A DNA stretch of 64,000 nt, taken from NCBI RefSeq assembly GCF_001681715.1, contig NZ_LNWY01000007.1, positions 81,850 through 145,849 on the forward strand. The letters run 5' to 3'. The stretch's first letter is position 1, and every line of letters begins with the position of its first letter. Below, piece after piece: positions 60,936-64,000 of the stretch. Below the pieces are notes generated by a model that worked only from the letters and a program-made list of their open reading frames with translations, was not told where the DNA came from and made no database searches. Both the position numbers and the translations under genes were made by a program. The stretch is from Tritonibacter mobilis. GTDB lineage: Bacteria > Pseudomonadota > Alphaproteobacteria > Rhodobacterales > Rhodobacteraceae.

Positions 60936-61811
60936 TTAGACCATCATCCGGCGCGGATCGCTCAATAGTCCTGCAAAATAGGACAGGAACCGCGCCGCAT
61001 CCGCACCGTTGATGACCCGGTGATCGTAGCTCAGGTCCAAGGGCACCATCGGCACCGGGCGCGGCGTGTCGCCGTCCCAGACGGTCACGGTTTCGGTGCG
61101 GGTGATGCCGAGGATCGCCAGCTCCGGCGGGTTCACAATCGGCGTAAAGCCAATGCCACCGATGCCGCCCAGATTGGAGATCGACATCGACGCGCCGCCC
61201 ATCTCGTCCGGGCCGATCTTGCGGTTTTGCGCACGGCTAGCGAGATCACGGATCTCTGCCCCGATCTGCAACAGCCCCTTTTGGTCGGCATCACGGATCA
61301 CCGGCACCATCAGCCCATGCGCGGTATCGACGGCGATGCCGATATGGACATAGTCCTTTAGGATCAAGGTCTTGCCATCCGCGCTGAGTGACGCGTTGAA
61401 GCGGGGGAATTCCCGCAGCGCACGCGCCAGCGCCTTGACGTGAAACGTCAGCGCCGTGAGCTTGACCCCCTGCGCCTGTGTCTCCGCCTTGAGGTCCCGG
61501 CGCAGCGCCTCGATCGCGGTCATATCGGCGCGGTCGTGATGTGTGACCTGCGGAATCAGCGCATTGGCCGCCGCAAGATTGGCCGCCGCGATCTGGCCAA
61601 AGCGGCTCATGGGTTCTTGCGTGATGGGACCATAGGCGCTGTGATCGACCTCCCAATAAGAGGTATCGCCAGCCGGGGCAGCGGAGGCGCCGCCCTCGAG
61701 ATCCTCGCGCGCGATGGTCTGACGGCCCAGATTTGCGGCCAGTTGTTCAATATCCACGCCCTTTTCGCGCGCCAATGCGCGGACCGAGGGGGATGCGATG
61801 ACGTCTGACAT
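60936..61811 (-). CDS. 2-oxo acid dehydrogenase E2 acyltransferase, no lipoyl domain
   Basis: 291 residues. The N-terminal peripheral-subunit-binding domain (SPSVRALAREKGVDIEQLAA) is followed by the catalytic domain: ITQEPMSRFGQIAAANLAAA, DYVHIGIAVDTAHGLMVPVI and the active-site motif SYDHRVINGADAARFLSYFA. The catalytic His is present; the usual DG after it reads NG, also seen in some pyruvate-type E2 enzymes. A lipoyl domain is absent, so the acyl group must arrive on a lipoyl domain of another protein. It is third in a leftward unit after the E2-like gene and the aldehyde dehydrogenase. Confidence 0.85.
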   Translation of the reverse strand: MSDVIASPSVRALAREKGVDIEQLAANLGRQTIAREDLEGGASAAPAGDTSYWEVDHSAYGPITQEPMSRFGQIAAANLAAANALIPQVTHHDRADMTAIEALRRDLKAETQAQGVKLTALTFHVKALARALREFPRFNASLSADGKTLILKDYVHIGIAVDTAHGLMVPVIRDADQKGLLQIGAEIRDLASRAQNRKIGPDEMGGASMSISNLGGIGGIGFTPIVNPPELAILGITRTETVTVWDGDTPRPVPMVPLDLSYDHRVINGADAARFLSYFAGLLSDPRRMMV

Positions 61812-61820
61812 AAGCGCCCC

Positions 61821-63263
<1,443 letters not shown>

Positions 63264-63266
63264 GGC

Positions 63267-64000
63267 TCAGAGCAGGTGGCGGACGGGCTGTTCCATCCGC
63301 GCTGCAAAATTGGAAAGAAGGGTGACGGCCTCGCGCGCCGAGAGGCTGCGGGCGGCGCATTCCAGCGTCACCACCAGCCCGGCCCCCTCCGCACAGAGCG
63401 TCAGCGTGGGGCAGTTCTCGGGGCCAAGTTCCACACAACTGATCCGGCTCAGGCGCAGATCGCGCAGGCAGAGATCCGGCGGGCTGCCGGGGTCGGCCTC
63501 GGTGACATCCCCCAAGGGCCCTAGCGGCACCTGATAGAGGCGCTGCGCGCTCAGGGTCTCCACCGCGACAATGGCCGCGCGTCCAAGGCTCGCCCCACCA
63601 AAGCCGGCAAGCAATGCCGCCGCATCGCCGAGGCCCGCAGCCTCTTGCGCCCAAGCGGAAAATTCAGAGAACCCCTCCTGCGCCAGAGCCGCCGTCAGAC
63701 GGCGCGCACTGGCGGCTGCCTCGGGCGTTTGGGTGGACAGCGACCTCAGCAGCCCAAGGTCGGCGACGTGATAGGGCTGCGGATGGCCGGCCTCAACCAG
63801 ACATGCCAGATCCAGACCCTGCTCCAGTGCCAACCGCCGGGCCTTGGGCGAGGCAAGGACACGGCCATCGGCAGAAATTGCAGGACGTGTTGGCTCGGGC
63901 GCAGATGTCGTCACGGGCACGGGGTCGGGATCGGCGGTTTTTGTGTTCCGGGGGGGGGGGGGGGGGACCCCCCCCCCCCCCCCACCCCTGTCGCTCGCCG
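63267..64000 (-). CDS. E2-like protein with inactive catalytic domain (protein X-like), N-terminus beyond the edge
   Basis: The frame is open to the window edge; a GTG at 63920 is the first internal start and would give 217 residues. The peripheral-subunit-binding domain is ASPKARRLALEQGLDLACLV. The C-terminus LECAARSLSAREAVTLLSNF aligns with SYDHRVINGADAARFLSYF of the gene at 60936, but the catalytic DH is replaced by AA. Acyl transfer is therefore unlikely. It resembles E3-binding protein X in structure: scaffold, subunit binding and, off the edge, perhaps a lipoyl domain. The region upstream of 63920 crosses the G/C tract. Confidence 0.7.
   Translation of the reverse strand, partial: ASDRGGGGGGVPPPPPRNTKTADPDPVPVTTSAPEPTRPAISADGRVLASPKARRLALEQGLDLACLVEAGHPQPYHVADLGLLRSLSTQTPEAAASARRLTAALAQEGFSEFSAWAQEAAGLGDAAALLAGFGGASLGRAAIVAVETLSAQRLYQVPLGPLGDVTEADPGSPPDLCLRDLRLSRISCVELGPENCPTLTLCAEGAGLVVTLECAARSLSAREAVTLLSNFAARMEQPVRHLL
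63950..63983. repeat. Inverted homopolymer tract G17-A-C16
   Basis: A run of 17 G (63950-63966), one A and 16 C (63968-63983) makes a perfect inverted repeat. It lies in the Pro/Gly linker region of the E2-like frame and keeps that frame open. Homopolymers of this length are rare in coding DNA and are a known source of sequencing or gap-filling error, so it is best treated as an unverified contig-end artefact. Confidence 0.8.

Overview
The window is GC-rich, tightly packed alphaproteobacterial DNA. Frequent 4-base ATGA/GTGA overlaps, TRAP-TAXI and BMP-type transport, a SorC regulator, a photolyase paired with a DUF2256 zinc peptide, and a small cysteine-rich lipoprotein of familiar type suggest a marine Rhodobacteraceae (Roseobacter-group) strain. 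I saw no rRNA, tRNA, CRISPR array, transposase or phage gene.

Layout. (1) 1-5939: a leftward operon for a ribose-type ABC importer followed by TPP-dependent E1alpha and a cut E1beta (acetoin/pyruvate dehydrogenase type), with a divergent SorC-family regulator. (2) 6010-12227: a cytosine-deaminase-like amidohydrolase and a BMP/nucleoside-type ABC importer, each preceded by a palindrome close to the RutR operator TTGACCAnnTGGTCAA, which points to nucleobase or pyrimidine salvage. (3) 12367-15180: TAXI-TRAP receptor and fused permease with a hairpin between them. (4) 15177-19955: DUF2256 plus photolyase, an SbtA-type bicarbonate permease with a divergent LysR regulator, an L,D-transpeptidase and a small lipoprotein. 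(5) 19952-26570: a leftward dipeptide/nickel-type ABC operon, a TrmO-like gene and a LysR regulator. (6) 26898-32787: a six-gene GAK-type cassette (PhoU-kinase fusion, ATP-grasp, HprK-like kinase B, histidine phosphatase, metallophosphoesterase, amphi-Trp peptide). (7) 33289-60149: a roughly 27-kb biosynthetic cluster. (8) 60285-60857: a secreted protein. (9) 60936-64000: leftward E2 acyltransferase, aldehyde dehydrogenase and a second E2-like gene without the catalytic histidine, ending in an odd G17-A-C16 tract.

The most interesting region is the biosynthetic cluster. It has no PKS or NRPS megasynthase. It has three free carrier proteins, three AMP-forming ligases/adenylation enzymes, four KAS III-like proteins plus a half-size degenerate one, a PLP amino-acid decarboxylase fused to an acyl-CoA dehydrogenase, a separate acyl-CoA dehydrogenase, a C-terminal acyl-CoA-dehydrogenase-like fragment, a P450-like protein whose heme-ligand cysteine is replaced by arginine, a luciferase-like flavin monooxygenase, an epoxidase-like FAD enzyme, an alpha/beta hydrolase, a Sfp-type phosphopantetheinyl transferase, a MATE exporter, a MacB/Lol-type ABC exporter and a membrane-anchored AraC regulator. 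The logic resembles carrier-bound amino-acid decarboxylation in butirosin (BtrK/BtrI/BtrO) and vicenistatin (VinO/VinL/VinN) biosynthesis, but the combination is not one I recognise. My inference is that it makes and exports a small nitrogen-containing metabolite.

Three related 22-bp sites (33193, 50170, 60186) lie upstream of the first synthase gene, the exporter operon and the secreted protein. They suggest one regulator, possibly the AraC-type protein beside the third site, controls the region.
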